Of a stretch of DNA of 64,000 nucleotides, positions 13,328-25,700 are shown piece by piece. The position numbers and the translations under genes were made by a program. Every line of letters begins with the position of its first letter. Position 1 is the first letter of the stretch. The notes under the pieces are model-generated. The model saw nothing but the letters and a program-made list of their open reading frames with translations, did not search any database and was not told the origin of the DNA. The stretch comes from Oscarella lobularis (lineage: Eukaryota; Porifera; Homoscleromorpha; Homosclerophorida; Oscarellidae). The DNA lies in assembly GCF_947507565.1 (NCBI RefSeq), contig NC_089187.1, positions 2,604,001-2,668,000 on the forward strand, in the 5' to 3' direction.

Positions 13328-14585
13328 ATGCAAGAGATGTCTATAACGTGCATTCTACGCGTTTTCGTCTCGTCTAGATTGACGGAGGAGACGTTTACAG
13401 CCGATTTTTTATTTGGTCTTTGCGCCATTGTCAAGGGTGACGTCGAATCGGAACTGATTCATACGACGCATACGAACGTTCTTCTGCTACGTCAAATTTT
13501 TCGACAGGCGGAGAAATGGCGTCTGAAGTTGAGTGCTGACGTTTCTGAGCTCGAGAATCAGTAAGAAGACGATGAAAAGTCAACTTTTCGTATTTGTGAT
13601 TTATTTCGAAGGGAATTGATTGAGGAAATTGCTCGATTTGAAGAGAAACAGTTTGCTTCTTCTGGATTAGGTAGGATCTGCAACAGCTTCAAAGGTTGCA
13701 CCACAGGGACCCGGAGGGGGGCAGACAACTATAGAATAGAATAATGTATTATGTACGTAGACTCTTCCAGCAGCCAAGACGAAATTGGAGCCGTTGAATG
13801 AGGCTGGTGGGAGTGCTCTTCTGCAGATGGTTAGTGTGGACTCACTGTGATGATGATTTCTTTTGATTCTATATCTGTATATATAGGAAATTTCTCGGCT
13901 GAAAGAGGAGAATGAAAAAATGAAGGAATGAATGCGAATGATAGAAGGAAAGGTAAGGAAAGAGGAGACTCTTTCCTATTGAACTACAATGATTATTTGT
14001 TCTTTTTTTTTAGGCTCATGATGCATTGGAAGAAAAAGGGAAATTGAAGAGTCAATTAGTGCAAGCTGAAGCAGCTCTAAAAGCAAAAGAAACGAAATCG
14101 GTATTTAATTAAAAAATCAGTCAGAAGATATAGTTTTATGAGATATTGTCTTTTTTCTAGTCAGCAGCATCGGATGTTGTTCCAACAACCTCTTCACAAT
14201 CAAAAGCAATTCCAGTTTTAAGTGGAAAATCTGCTAGGGGTGAAGACGATGGAAAATGGAGGGAAGACTTGGGAGAAACGAAACACGAATTGTTGGCTAT
14301 CAAAGCTAAGCTTGAAAATGCTGAAAAAGTTTGATTTTTCATACTTGGAACTAAGTAGTGAAAAAAAGTGGATAATGATTTTAGGAATTGGAAAAGAAAC
14401 TCGGCGAAACGGCTCAATTTACAAACATGAAAAAAATGCTTACGAAGAAAAACGAGCAATTAAAAGATCTTCGAAGTCGTTTAAAAAAGTTAGCACTACA
14501 TCCATCTTCAATCAATTATTCAGTGATTTTGATTTGGCATCATCTCATTTTCTCTAGATACGAACCAGATGCCGAAATATTATAG
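13328..14585 (+). CDS. LZTFL1: Leucine zipper transcription factor-like 1 (LZTFL1/BBS17 orthologue) with an in-frame TGA
   Basis: Cytosolic coiled-coil regulator of BBSome traffic into cilia. Exons: (13328)13377-13560, 13612-13670, 13771-13829, 13887-13952, 14014-14100, 14161-14328, 14385-14488, 14558-14585, all GT-AG and in phase. Conserved stretches: RLTEETFTADFLFGL, ESELIHTTHTNVLLLRQIF, QAEKWRLKLSADVSELEN, KLEPLNEAGGSALLQ, EISRLKEENEKMK, MLTKKNEQLKDLRSRLKK and YEPD near the end. The codon at 13929-13931 is TGA, where the vertebrate protein has Arg in an ungapped alignment (consistent with CGA to TGA). Every later exon keeps frame and splice sites. The first ~40 family residues are not found; sequence before 13377 fits poorly. 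It may be a real gene with a base error or polymorphism, a very young pseudogene, or a recoded stop. Confidence 0.85.
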
Positions 14586-14839
14586 ATGTCATCTGTACTC
14601 GAGTGTGTTAGGACTGGTCGTTTTAGAAGACGCACTGCTTGCTTAGATTAGTAGTACTCGTTTATTAATTAAAAGTGTACGTGCAACAAAGATTCGAATT
14701 TTCTTTTCTGGGCGTAATCGGAAATCACCAAATTTGGCGAACTTAATTAATACCGCAGACACGGAACACTGTTCAAATTACTTTCTCATCTAATCAAATC
14801 GTTCGCAGCTGCCAAACACTAATTACGCTGCAGCAGCGC
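14586..14839. other. Intergenic, AT-rich; no gene seen
   Basis: 3' region of LZTFL1 and spacer, with several TTAATTAA-type motifs. I see no AATAAA in the first 150 bases and no coding signal. Confidence 0.6.
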
Positions 14840-15245
14840 GTCATCCCATTGGTCGGCCTTTGACGCCTCGCGCACCAAGCGAGCGCATCGCACACAAAAT
14901 TTCATTCTCTCGCGAGCGCGTGTCCGGACTCATTCGGCTGGACGACGTGGCGAACGTCGAAGCCACACAGCGCAGCGCGGTAAGTTCAGCCAGAGTGCTC
15001 GCGTGCAATTGCAGCGTCCCTTTGTGCAGATCGCGCGAGAGAACGCGCGCGAGGCACGCACGAAGCACGCGTCTCTCCAACGCCGAAACTGTAAGCCAAT
15101 CGCGTCTATTCACTATGCAGGCGTCGAATTCTCCTTCCAGATCGTTCGCACGCGCGTGGACGCGGCGAACGCGAGACGACACGACGCGCCGTCGAGTAGA
15201 ACGAAGATCGAAGAGCTCATCGGAGCGAAGAGGACGTCGCAAGGT
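14840..15245 (+). promoter_or_regulatory. CpG-rich stretch, possible promoter and first exon(s) of an unknown gene
   Basis: Composition changes sharply to CpG-rich, and an ATTGG (reverse CCAAT) lies near 14848. Two good plus-strand donors occur, GTAAGT at 14979 and GTAAGC at 15244, with acceptor-like sites before 15121 and 15143. Open frames cover this stretch on both strands, as CpG-rich DNA lacking TA-containing stops often does, and none matches a family I recognise. The reading ending in KIEELIGAKRTSQ just before the second donor is the most protein-like. If it is an exon, its next exon would have to lie beyond or within the satellites. Confidence 0.3.
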
Positions 15246-15735
15246 AAGCGGGGGAATTTGTAGCTCCTTTTTTTCGCTCGCGCGCGTTTGTTTCTCGCGT
15301 ACGCGTGCATGTTTGTGTGGGTGCGTGTTTATCCCCTAGGCCGGGGCCCCCAAGCGCATTCCATCCACGCACAACGCTAGCTAGGACTAATGTCTAAACG
15401 ATAATCGTCCCCCCTTAGAGAATCCTTTCAGTGTTGTTCGTGTGTTTTGTTCGAGAAGTCGTGTTAGGCTACGTCATTTCCGTTTGGCGAGCGGCTATTT
15501 TTAGCGACTTTTGTAGTTAGAGGTTTCGAGACGCTCGCAATGACGCACCCCGTTCCGGCGAATGGGCGTGCGTCATGATTAGGATAGGGAAGAATATAGA
15601 AAAGGGAAAAAGCAGTGGTGCATTTAGGATGCTAAAAGACATTTACAAAATAGGAAGCATCCACCAAAGCTTTAGGGGTCACTTCAGCTAAACACGTGCA
15701 ACACTCTCGCTAACCGCCCCTATACTATTCCTTTA
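15246..15735. other. Unique non-coding spacer before the satellites
   Basis: Mixed-composition sequence with no frame, RNA gene or repeat that I can recognise. A short C/G-rich palindrome (CCGGGGCCCC) lies at about 15342. Confidence 0.6.
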
Positions 15736-15773
15736 CCTATTCCTATTCCTATTCCTATTCCTATTCCTATTCC
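15736..15773. repeat. (CCTATT)n hexanucleotide microsatellite
   Basis: Six near-perfect CCTATT units run straight into the first monomer of satellite A. Confidence 0.9.
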
Positions 15774-17280
15774 TTTAGAATCAAATATTAGGCCCTCAAT
15801 TTAATATTTATCCTTTAGAATCATAACTTAGGCCCACAATTTAATACTTAGGCCTTTAAAATCAAAGATTAGGCCCTCAATTTAATATTTAGGCTTTGTG
15901 AATCAAACATTAGGCCCTCAATTTAAAGTTTAGGCCTTTGGAATCAAATATTAGGCCCTCAATTTAGTTTGTAGGACTTTATAATCGAAGATTAGGCCCT
16001 CAATTTAATATTTAGGCCCTGTGAATCAAAGATTAGTCCCTCAATTTAATATTTAGGCCCTATGAATCAAAGATTAGGCCCTCAATTTAATATTTAGGCC
16101 TTTAGAATCAAAGATTAGGCCCTCAATTTAATATTTAGCCTTTAGAATCAAAGATTAGGTTCTCAATTTAATACTTAGGCCTTTAGAATCAAAGAGTAGT
16201 CCCTCAATTTAATATTTAGGTCCTGTGAATGAAAGATTAGGCCCTCAATTTAAAGTTTAGGCCTTTAGAATAAAATAGTAGGCCCTCAATTTAATTTTTG
16301 GCCTTTTGAATCAAAGATTATGCCCTCAATTTTATATTTATGCCTTTAGAATCAAAGATTAGGCCCTCAATTTAATACTTAGGCCTTTAGAATCAAAGAG
16401 TGGGCCCTCAATTTAATATTTAGGCCCTGTGAATCAAAGATTAGGCCCTCAATTTAAAGTTTAGGCCTTTAGAATCAAATATTAGGCCCTCAATTTAATT
16501 TGTAGGTCTTTAGAATCAAAGATTAGGCCCTCAATTTAATATTTAGGCCTTTATAATCAAAGATTAGGTCCTGAATTTAATATTTATCCTTTAGAATCAT
16601 AAATTAGGCCCTCAATTTAATACTTAGGCCTTAAGAATCAAAGATTAGGCCCTCAATTTAATATTTAGGCTTTGTGAATCAAAGATTAGGCCCTCAATTT
16701 AATATTTAGGCCTTTGGAATCAAATATTAGGCCCTCAATTTAATTTGTAGGACTTTATAATCAAAGATTAGGCCCTCAATTTAATATTTAGGCCCTGTGA
16801 ATCAAAGATTAGGCCCTCATTTAAATTTGTAGGTCTTTAGAATCAAAGATTAGGCCCTCAATTCAATATCTGGCATTTATAATCGAAGATTAGATCGTCA
16901 ATTAAATATTTAGGCCGTTAGAATCAAAGATTAGGCACTCAATTTAATACTTAGGCCTTTAGAATCAAAGATTAGGCCCTCAATTTAATATTTAGCCTTT
17001 AGAATCAAAGTTTAGGCCCTCAATTTAATACTGAGGCCTTTAGAATCAAGGATTAGGTCGTCAATTAAATATTTAGGCCTTTAGAATGAAATATTAGGCC
17101 CTCAATTTAATTTTAAAGGCTCTAGAATCAAAGAATAGGCCCTCAATTTAATTTGTAGGCCTTTAGAATCAAAGATTAGGCTCTCAATTTAATATTTAGG
17201 CCTTTTAGAATCAAAGATTAGGCCCTGAATTTAATTTTTAGGACCTTAGAATCAAAGATTAGGCCCTCAATTTAATACTT
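15774..17280. repeat. Satellite A, 41-bp monomer array
   Basis: About 37 tandem monomers of roughly 41 bp. Each contains TTAGAATCAAAG, then TTAGGCCCTCAATTTAATAT. Single-base variants and one-base indels (40-41) are common. Its layout is the same as satellite B (TTAGAATCAAAG then TTTAGGCCCTCAA), with divergence in the last third (ATTTAATATTTAGG versus CTTTATCTTCAGG). Confidence 0.95.
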
Positions 17281-17282
17281 TT

Positions 17283-17371
17283 GACAATTTGTCCTGGGGA
17301 CAATTTGTCCTGGGACAATTTGTCCTGGGACAATTTGTCCTGGGACAATTTGTCCTGGGGACAATTTGTCC
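17283..17371. repeat. Satellite D, first array (about 15-16 bp)
   Basis: Six copies of GACAATTTGTCCTGGG with one or two extra G. The core GGACAATTTGTCC is a near-perfect palindrome. It forms the junction between satellites A and C. A second array of the same unit is at 60,118-60,250. Confidence 0.9.
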
Positions 17372-20300
17372 TTACAGGAGAGACCCGTTGGCTAGTCCCC
17401 TGTAATTTTGCTGTAATTTATTACTGGAGAGACCCGTTGGCTAACCCCCTGTAATTTCGCTGTAATTTATTACAGGAGAGACCCGTTGGCTAGTCCCCTG
17501 TAATTTCGCTGTAGTTTATTACAGGAGAGACCCGTTGGCTAGCCCCCTGTAATTTCGCTGTAATTTATTACAGGAGAGACCCGTTGGCTAACCCCCTGTA
17601 ATTTCGCCGTAATTTATTACAGGAGAGACCCGTTGGCTAGCCCTCTCTAATTTCGCTGTAGTTTATTACAGGAGAGACCCGTTTGCTAACCCCCTGTAAA
17701 TTCGCTTTAATTTATTACAGTTGAGACCCGTTAGCTAGCCCCTGTAATTTCGCTGTAGTTTATTACAGGAGAGACCCGTTGGCTAGCCCCCTGTAATTTC
17801 GCTGTAGTTTATTACAGGAGAGACCCGTTTGCTAGCCCCTGTAATTTCGCTGTAGTTTATTACAGGAGAGACCCGTTGGCTAGCCCCTGTAATTTCGCTG
17901 TAATTTATTACAGGAGAGAGCCGTTGGCTAGCCCCCTGTAATTTCGCTGTAGTTTATTACAGGAGAGACCCGTTGGCTAACCCCCTGTAATTTCGCTGTA
18001 ATTTATTACAGGAGAGAGCCGTTGGCTAGCCCCCTCTAATTTCGCTGTAATTTATTACAGGAGAGAGCCGTTGGCTAGCCCCTGTAATTTCGCTGTAATT
18101 TATTACAGGAGAGACCCGTTGGCTAGCCCCCTGTAATTTCGCTCTAATTTACTACAGAAGAGACCCGTTGGCTAGCCCCCTGTAATTTCGCTCTAATTTA
18201 TTACAGAAGAGACCCGTTGGCTAGCCCCCTATAATTTCGCTGTAATTTATTACAGGAGAGACCCGTTGGCTAGCCCCCTGTAATTTCGCTGTAATTTATT
18301 ACAGGAGAGACCCGTTGGCTAGCCCCTGTAATTTCGCTCTAATTTATTACAGGAGAGACCCGTTGGCTAGCCTCTGTAATTTCGCTGTAATTTATTACAG
18401 AAGAGACCCGTAGGCTAGCCCCCTGTAATTTCGCTGTAATTTATTACAGGAGAGACCCGTTGGCTAGCCTCTGTAATTTCGCTGTAATTTATTACAGAAG
18501 AGACCCGTTGTCTAGCCCCTGTAATTTCGCTGTAATTTATTACAGGAGAGACCCGTTGGCTAGCCCCTGTAATTTCGCTCTAATTTATTACAGAAGAGAC
18601 CCGTTGGCTAGCCCCCTGTAATTTCGCTGTAATTTATTACAGGAGAGACCCGTTGGCTAGCCCCTGTAAATTCGCTGTAGTTTATTACAGGAGATACCCG
18701 TTGGCTAGCCCCTGTAATTTCGCTGTAATTTATTACAGGAGAGACCCGTTGGCTAGCCCCTGTAATTTCGCTGTAATTTATTACAGGAGAGACCCGTTTG
18801 CTAGCCCCCTTTAATTTCGCTGTAATTTATTACAGAAGAGACCCGTTGGCTAGCCCCTGTAATTTTGCTGTAATTTATTACAGGAGAGACCCGTTGGCTA
18901 GCCCCTGTAATTTCGCTGTAATTTATTACAGGAGAGACCCGTTGGCTAGCCCCTGTAATTTCGCTGTAATTTATTACAGGAGAGAGCCGTTGGCTAGCCC
19001 CCTGTAATTTCGCTGTAGTTTATTACAGGAGAGACCCGTTGGCTAACCCCCTGTAATTTCGCTGTAATTTATTACAGGAGAGAGCCGTTGGCTAGCCCCC
19101 TCTAATTTCGCTGTAATTTATTACAGGAGAGAGCCGTTGGCTAGCCCCTGTAATTTCGCTGTAATTTATTACAGGAGAGACCCGTTGGCTAGCCCCCTGT
19201 AATTTCGCTCTAATTTACTACAGAAGAGACCCGTTGGCTAGCCCCCTGTAATTTCGCTCTAATTTATTACAGAAGAGACCCGTTGGCTAGCCCCCTATAA
19301 TTTCGCTGTAATTTATTACAGGAGAGACCCGTTGGCTAGCCCCTGTAATTTCGCTGTAATTTATTACAGGAGAGACCCGTTGGCTAGCCCCCTGTAATTT
19401 CGCTCTAATTTACTACAGAAGAGACCCGTTGGCTAGCCCCCTGTAATTTCGCTCTAATTTATTACAGAAGAGACCCGTTGGCTAGCCCCCTATAATTTCG
19501 CTGTAATTTATTACAGGAGAGACCCGTTTGCTAGCCCCCTTTAATTTCGCTGTAATTTATTACAGAAGAGACCCGTTGGCTAGCCCCTGTAATTTTGCTG
19601 TAATTTATTACAGGAGAGACCCGTTGGCTAGCCCCTGTAATTTCGCTGTAATTTATTACAGGAGAGACCCGTTGGCTAGCCCCTGTAATTTCGCTGTAAT
19701 TTATTACAGGAGAGAGCCGTTGGCTAGCCCCCTGTAATTTCGCTGTAGTTTATTACAGGAGAGACCCGTTGGCTAACCCCCTGTAATTTCGCTGTAATTT
19801 ATTACAGGAGAGAGCCGTTGGCTAGCCCCCTCTAATTTCGCTGTAATTTATTACAGGAGAGAGCCGTTGGCTAGCCCCTGTAATTTCGCTGTAATTTATT
19901 ACAGGAGAGACCCGTTGGCTAGCCCCCTGTAATTTCGCTCTAATTTACTACAGAAGAGACCCGTTGGCTAGCCCCCTGTAATTTCGCTCTAATTTATTAC
20001 AGAAGAGACCCGTTGGCTAGCCCCCTATAATTTCGCTGTAATTTATTACAGGAGAGACCCGTTGGCTAGCCCCCTGTAATTTCGCTGTAATTTATTACAG
20101 GAGAGACCCGTTGGCTAGCCCCTGTAATTTCGCTCTAATTTATTACAGGAGAGACCCGTTGGCTAGCCTCTGTAATTTCGCTGTAATTTATTACAGAAGA
20201 GACCCGTAGGCTAGCCCCCTGTAATTTCGCTGTAATTTATTACAGGAGAGACCCGTTGGCTAGCCTCTGTAATTTCGCTGTAATTTATTACAGAAGAGAC

Positions 20301-22780
20301 CCGTTGTCTAGCCCCCTGTAATTTCGCTGTAATTTATTACAGGAGAGACCCGTTGGCTAGCCCCTGTAATTTCGCTGTAATTTATTACAGGAGAGACCCG
20401 TTGGCTTACCCCTGTAATTTCGGTGTAATTTATTACAGGAGAGACCCGTTGGCTAGCACCTTGTAATTTCGCTGTAATTTATTACAGGAGAGACCCGTTG
20501 GCTAGCCTCTGTAATTTCGCTGTAATTTATTACAGAAGAGACCCGTTGGCTAACCCCTGTAATTTTGCTGTAATTTATTACAGGAGAGACTCGTTGGCTA
20601 GCCCCTGTAATTTCGCTCTAATTTATTACAGAAGAGACCCGTTGGCTAGCCCCTGTAATTTCGCTGTAATTTATTACAGAAGAGACCCGTAGGCTAGCCT
20701 TCTGTAATTTCGCTGTAATTTATTACAGGAGAGACCCGTTGGCTAACCCCTGTAATTTCGCTGTAGTTTATTACAGGAGACACCCTTTGGCTAACCCCCT
20801 GTAATTTCGCTGTAATTTATTACAGAAGAGACCCGTAGGCTAGCCCCCTGTAATTTCGCTGTAATTTATTACAGGAGAGACCCGTTGGCTAGCCCCTGTA
20901 ATTTGGCTGTAATTTATTACAGGAGAGACCCGTTGGCTAGCCCCTGTAATTTCGCTGTAATTTATTACAGGAGAGACCCGTTGGCTTACCCCTGTAATTT
21001 CGCTCTAATTTATTACAGAAGAGACCCGTTGGCTAACCCCTGTAATTTCGCTCTAATTTATTACAGGAGAGACCCGTTGGCTAGCCCCTGTAATTTCGCT
21101 CTAATTTATTACAGGAGAGACCCGTTGGCTAGCCCCCTGTAATTTCTCTGAAATTTTTTACAGGAGAGACCCGTTGGCTAACCCCTGTAATTTCGCTGTA
21201 ATTTATTACAGGAGAGACCCTTTGGCTAACCCCTGTAATTTCGCTGTAATTTATTACAGGAGAGACCCGTTGGCTAACCCTGTAATTTCGCTCTATTTTA
21301 TTACAGAAGAGACCCGTTGGCTAGCCCCCTGTAATTTCGCTTTAATTTATTACAGGAGAGAGCCGTTGGCTAGCCCCTGTAATTTCGCTGTAATTTATTA
21401 CAGGAGAGACCCGTTGGATAGCCCCATTTAAATTCGCTGTAATTTATTACAGGAGAGACCCGTTGGCTAGCCCCCTGTAATTTCGCTGTAATTTATTACA
21501 GGAGAGACCCGTTGGCTAGCCCCCTGTAATTTCGCTGTAATTTATTACAGGAGAGACCCGTTAGCTAGCCCCCTGTAATTTCGCTGTAATTTATTACAGG
21601 AGAGACACGTTGGCTAGCCCCTGTAATTTCGCTGTAATTTATTACAGGAGAGACCCGTAGGCTAGCCCCCTGTAATTTCGCTGTAATTTATTACAGGAGA
21701 GACCCGTTGGCTAGCCTCCTGTAATTTCGCTGTAGTTTATTACAGGAGAGACCCGTTTGCTAACCCTCTGTAATTTCGCTGTAGTTTGTTACAGGAGAGA
21801 CCCTTTGTCTAGCCCCTGTAATTTCGCTGTAATTTATTACAGGAGAGACCCTTTGGCTAGCCCCTGTACTTTCGCTGTAATTTATTACAGGAGAGACCCG
21901 TTGGCTAACCCCCTGTTAATTCGCTGTAATTTATTACAGGAGAGACCCGTTGGCTAACCCCCTGTAATTTCGCTGTAATTTATTACAGGAGAGACCCGTT
22001 GGCTAGCCCCCTGTAATTTCGCTGTAATTTATTACAGGAGAGACCCGTTGGCTAGCCCCCTGTAATTTCGCTGTAATTTATTACAGGAGAGACACGTTGG
22101 CTAGCCCCTGTAATTTCGCTGTAATTTATTACAGGAGAGACCCGTTGGCTAACCCCCTGTAATTTCGCTGTAATTTATTACAGGAGAGACCCGTTGGCTA
22201 GCCCCCTGTAATTTCGCTGTAATTTATTACAGGAGAGACCCGTTGGCTAGCCCCCTGTAATTTCGCTGTAATTTATTACAGGAGAGACCCGTTGGCTAGC
22301 CTCCTGTAATTTCGCTGTAGTTTATTACAGGAGAGACCCGTTTGCTAACCCTCTGTAATTTCGCTGTAGTTTGTTACAGGAGAGACCCTTTGTCTAGCCC
22401 CTGTAATTTCGCTGTAATTTATTACAGGAGAGACCTTTCGGCTAGCCCCTGTACTTTCGCTGTAATTTATTACAGGAGAGACCCGTTGGCTAACCCCCTG
22501 TTAATTCGCTGTAATTTATTACAGGAGAGACCCGTTGGCTAACCCCCTGTAATTTCGCTGTAATTTATTACAGGAGAGACCCGTTGGCTAGCCTCCTGTA
22601 GTTTCGCTGTAGTTTATTACAGGAGAGACCCGTTTGCTGAGCCCCTGTAATTTCGCTGTAATTTATTACAGGAGAGACCCTTTGGCTAGCCCCTGTAATT
22701 TCGCCGTAATTTATTACAGGAGAGACCCTTTGGCTAGCCTCTGTAATTTCGCTGTAATTTATTACAGGAGAGACCCGTTG
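17372..22780. repeat. Satellite C block 1, 48/49-bp monomers (largest block)
   Basis: About 110 monomers, each with GAGACCCGTTGGCTAGCCCC and the palindrome CTGTAATTTATTACAG. Monomers alternate between 48 bp (four C) and 49 bp (five C). Runs of 48-bp units stay open in frame and give the 16-residue motif with FAVIYYRRDPLASP. This block contains higher-order duplications: a segment near 18,798-19,337 recurs 730 bp downstream, and one near 21,757-21,957 recurs 585 bp downstream. Confidence 0.95.
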
Positions 22781-25700
22781 GGCCCTCAACTTTATCTTCA
22801 ATGCCTTAGAATCGAAGTTTAGGCCCTCAACTTTATCTTCAGGGCCTTAGAATCAAAGTTTAAGCCCTTAACTTTATCTTTAGGACCTTGGAATCAAAGT
22901 TTAGGCCCTCATCTTTATCTTGAGAACCTTAGAATTAAAGTTTAGGCCATCAACTTTATCTTCAGGTCCTTAGAATCAGAGTTTAGGCCCTCAACTTTAT
23001 CTTCAGGTCCTTAGAATCAGAGTTTTGACCCTGAACTTTAACTTGAGACCGTTAGAATGAAAGTTTAGACCTTCAACTTTATCTTCAGGTTCTTAGAATC
23101 AGAGTTTTGGCCCTGAACTTTAACTTCAGACCCTTAGAATCAAAGTTTGGGCCTTCAAATTTCTCTTCAGGGCCTTAGAATCAAAGTTTAGGCCTTCAAC
23201 TTTATCTTCAGGGCCTTAGAATCAAAGTCTAGGCGCTCAACTTTATCTTCAGGGCCTTAGAATCAGAGTTTAGGCCCTCAACTTTATCTTCAGGTCCTTA
23301 GAATCAAAGTCTAGGCCCTCAACTTTATCTTCAGGTCCTTAGAATAAAAGTTTAGGTCCTCAACTTTATCTTCAGCGCCTTAGAATCAGAGTTTAGGCCC
23401 TCAACTTTATCTTCAGGCCCTTAGAATCAAAGTCTAGGCCCTCAACTTTATCTTCAGGCCCTTAGAATAAAAGTTTAGGCCCTCAACTTTATCTTCAGTT
23501 CCTTAGAATCGAAGTTTAGTCTCTCAACTTTATCTTCAGGTCCTTAGAGTCGGAGTTTAGGCCCTCAACTTAATCTTCAGGCCCTTAGAATCAAAGTTTA
23601 GGCGTTCAACTTTATCTTCAGGGCCTTAGAATCAAAGTCTAGGCTCTCAAGTTTATCTTCAGGCTCTTAGAATAAAAGTTTAGGCCCTCAACTTTATCTT
23701 CAGGTCCTTAGAATCAAAGTTTAGTCTCTCAACTTTATCTTGAGGTCCTTAGAATCGGAGTTTAGGCCCTCAACTTTATCTTCAGGGCCTTAGAATCAGA
23801 GTTTAGGCCCTCAACTTTATCTTGAGGTTCTTAGAATGAAAGTCTAGGCCCTCAACTTTATCTTCAGGTCCTTAGAATAAAAGTCTAGGCCCTCAACTTT
23901 ATCTTCAGGTCCTTAGAATCAGAGTTTTGGCTCTGATCTTTAACTTCAGACCCTTAGAATCAAAGTTTGGGCCTTCATATTTCTCTTCAGGGCCTTAGAA
24001 TCAAAGTTTTGGCCTTCAACTTTATCTTCAGGGCCTTAGAATCAAAGTCTAGGCCCTCAACTTTATCTTCAGGCCCTTAGAATAAAAGTTTAGGCCCTCA
24101 ACTTTATCTTCAGGTCTTTAGAATCAAAGTTTAGTCTCTCAACTTTATCTTCAGGTCCTTAGAATCGGAGTTTAGGCCCTCAACTTTATCTTTTGGCCCT
24201 TAGAATCAAAGTTTAGGCGTTCAACTTTATCTTCAGGGCCTTAGAATCAAAGTTTAGGCCCTCAACTTTATCTTCAGGTCCTTAGAATCAAAGTTTAGGC
24301 TCTCAACTTTATCTTCAGGTCCTTAGAATCAAAGTCTAGGCCCTCAACTTTATCTTCAGGCCCTTAGAATAAAAGTTTAGGCTCTCAACTTTATCTTCAG
24401 GGCCTTAGAATCAAAGTCTAGGTCCTCAAGTTTATCTTCAGGGCCTTAGAATCAGAGTTTAGGCCCTCAACTTTATCTTGAGGTCCTTAGAATCAGAGTT
24501 TTGACCCTGAACTTTAACTTCAGACCGTTAGAATCAAAGTTTAGACCTTCAACTTTATCTTCAGGTTCTTAGAATCAGAGTTTTGGCCCTGAACTTTAAC
24601 TTCAGACCCTTAGAATCAAAGTTTGGGCCTTCAAATTTCTCTTCAGGGCTTTAGAATCAAAGTTTAGGCCTTCAACTTTATCTTCAGGGCCTTAGAATCA
24701 AAGTCCAGGCCCTCAAGTTTATCTTCAGCGCCTTAGAGTCAGAGTTTAGGCCCTCAACTTTATCTTCAGGTCCTTAGAATCAAAGTCTAGGTCCTCAACT
24801 TTATCTTCAGGTCCTTAGAATAAAAGTTTAGGTCCTCAACTTTATCTTCAGGCTCTTAGAATCAAAGTTTAGGCCATCAACTTTATCTTCAGGTCCTTAG
24901 AATCAAAGTCTAGGCCCTCAACTTTATCTTCAGGTCCTTAGAATCAGAGTTTTGGCTCTGAACTTTAACTTCAGACCCTTAGAATCAAAGTTTGGGCCTT
25001 CAAATTTCTCTTCAGGGCCTTAGAATCAAAGTTTTGGCCTTCAACTTTATCTTCAGGGCCTCAGAATCAAAGTCTAGGCCCTCAAGTTTATCTTCAGCGC
25101 ATTAGAATCAGAGTTTAGGCCCTCAACTTTATCTTCAGGTCCTTAGAATCAAAGTCTAGGCCCTCAACTTTATCTTCAGGCCCTTAGAATAAAAGTTTAG
25201 GCCCTCAACTTTATCTTCAGGCTCTTAGAATCAAAGTTTAGGCCGTCAACTTTATCTTCAGGTCCTTAGAATCAAAGTCTAGGCCCTCAACTTTATCTTC
25301 AGGTCCTTAGAATCAAAGTTTAGGCCCTCAACTTTATCTTCAGGCTCTTAGAATCAAAGTTTAGGCCGTCAACTTTATCTTCAGGTCCTTAGAATCAAAG
25401 TTTAGGCCCTCAACTTTATTCTTCAGGTCCTTAGAATCAAAGTCTAGGCCCTCAACTTTATCTTCAGGCCCTTAGAATAAAAATTTAGGCCCTCAACTTT
25501 ATCTTCAGGCTCTTAGAATCAAAGTTTAGGCCGTCAACTTTATCTTCAGGTCCTTAGAATCAAAGTCTAGGCCCTCAACTTTTTCTTCAGGTCCTTAGAA
25601 TCAGATTTTAGGCCCTCAACTTTATCTTCAGGTCCTTAGAATCAAAGTCTAGGCCCTCAACTTTAACTTCAGACCCTTAGAATCAAAGTTTGGGCCTTGA

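Noticed and set aside
14860-15339. 159-codon Arg/Ser-rich plus frame and 133-codon minus frame
   Set aside because: Low-complexity, open on both strands owing to CpG-rich composition, no family match, and internal splice donors. Kept only as a candidate promoter/first-exon region.
15774-17280. Degenerate telomere repeat (TTAGG motifs)
   Set aside because: TTAGG occurs once or twice per 41-bp monomer within GATTAGGCCC. There is no TTAGGG tandem and no chromosome-end pattern.
17372-22780. CRISPR-like regular repetition
   Set aside because: Monomers are contiguous and variable throughout with no unique spacers, and the DNA is eukaryotic.
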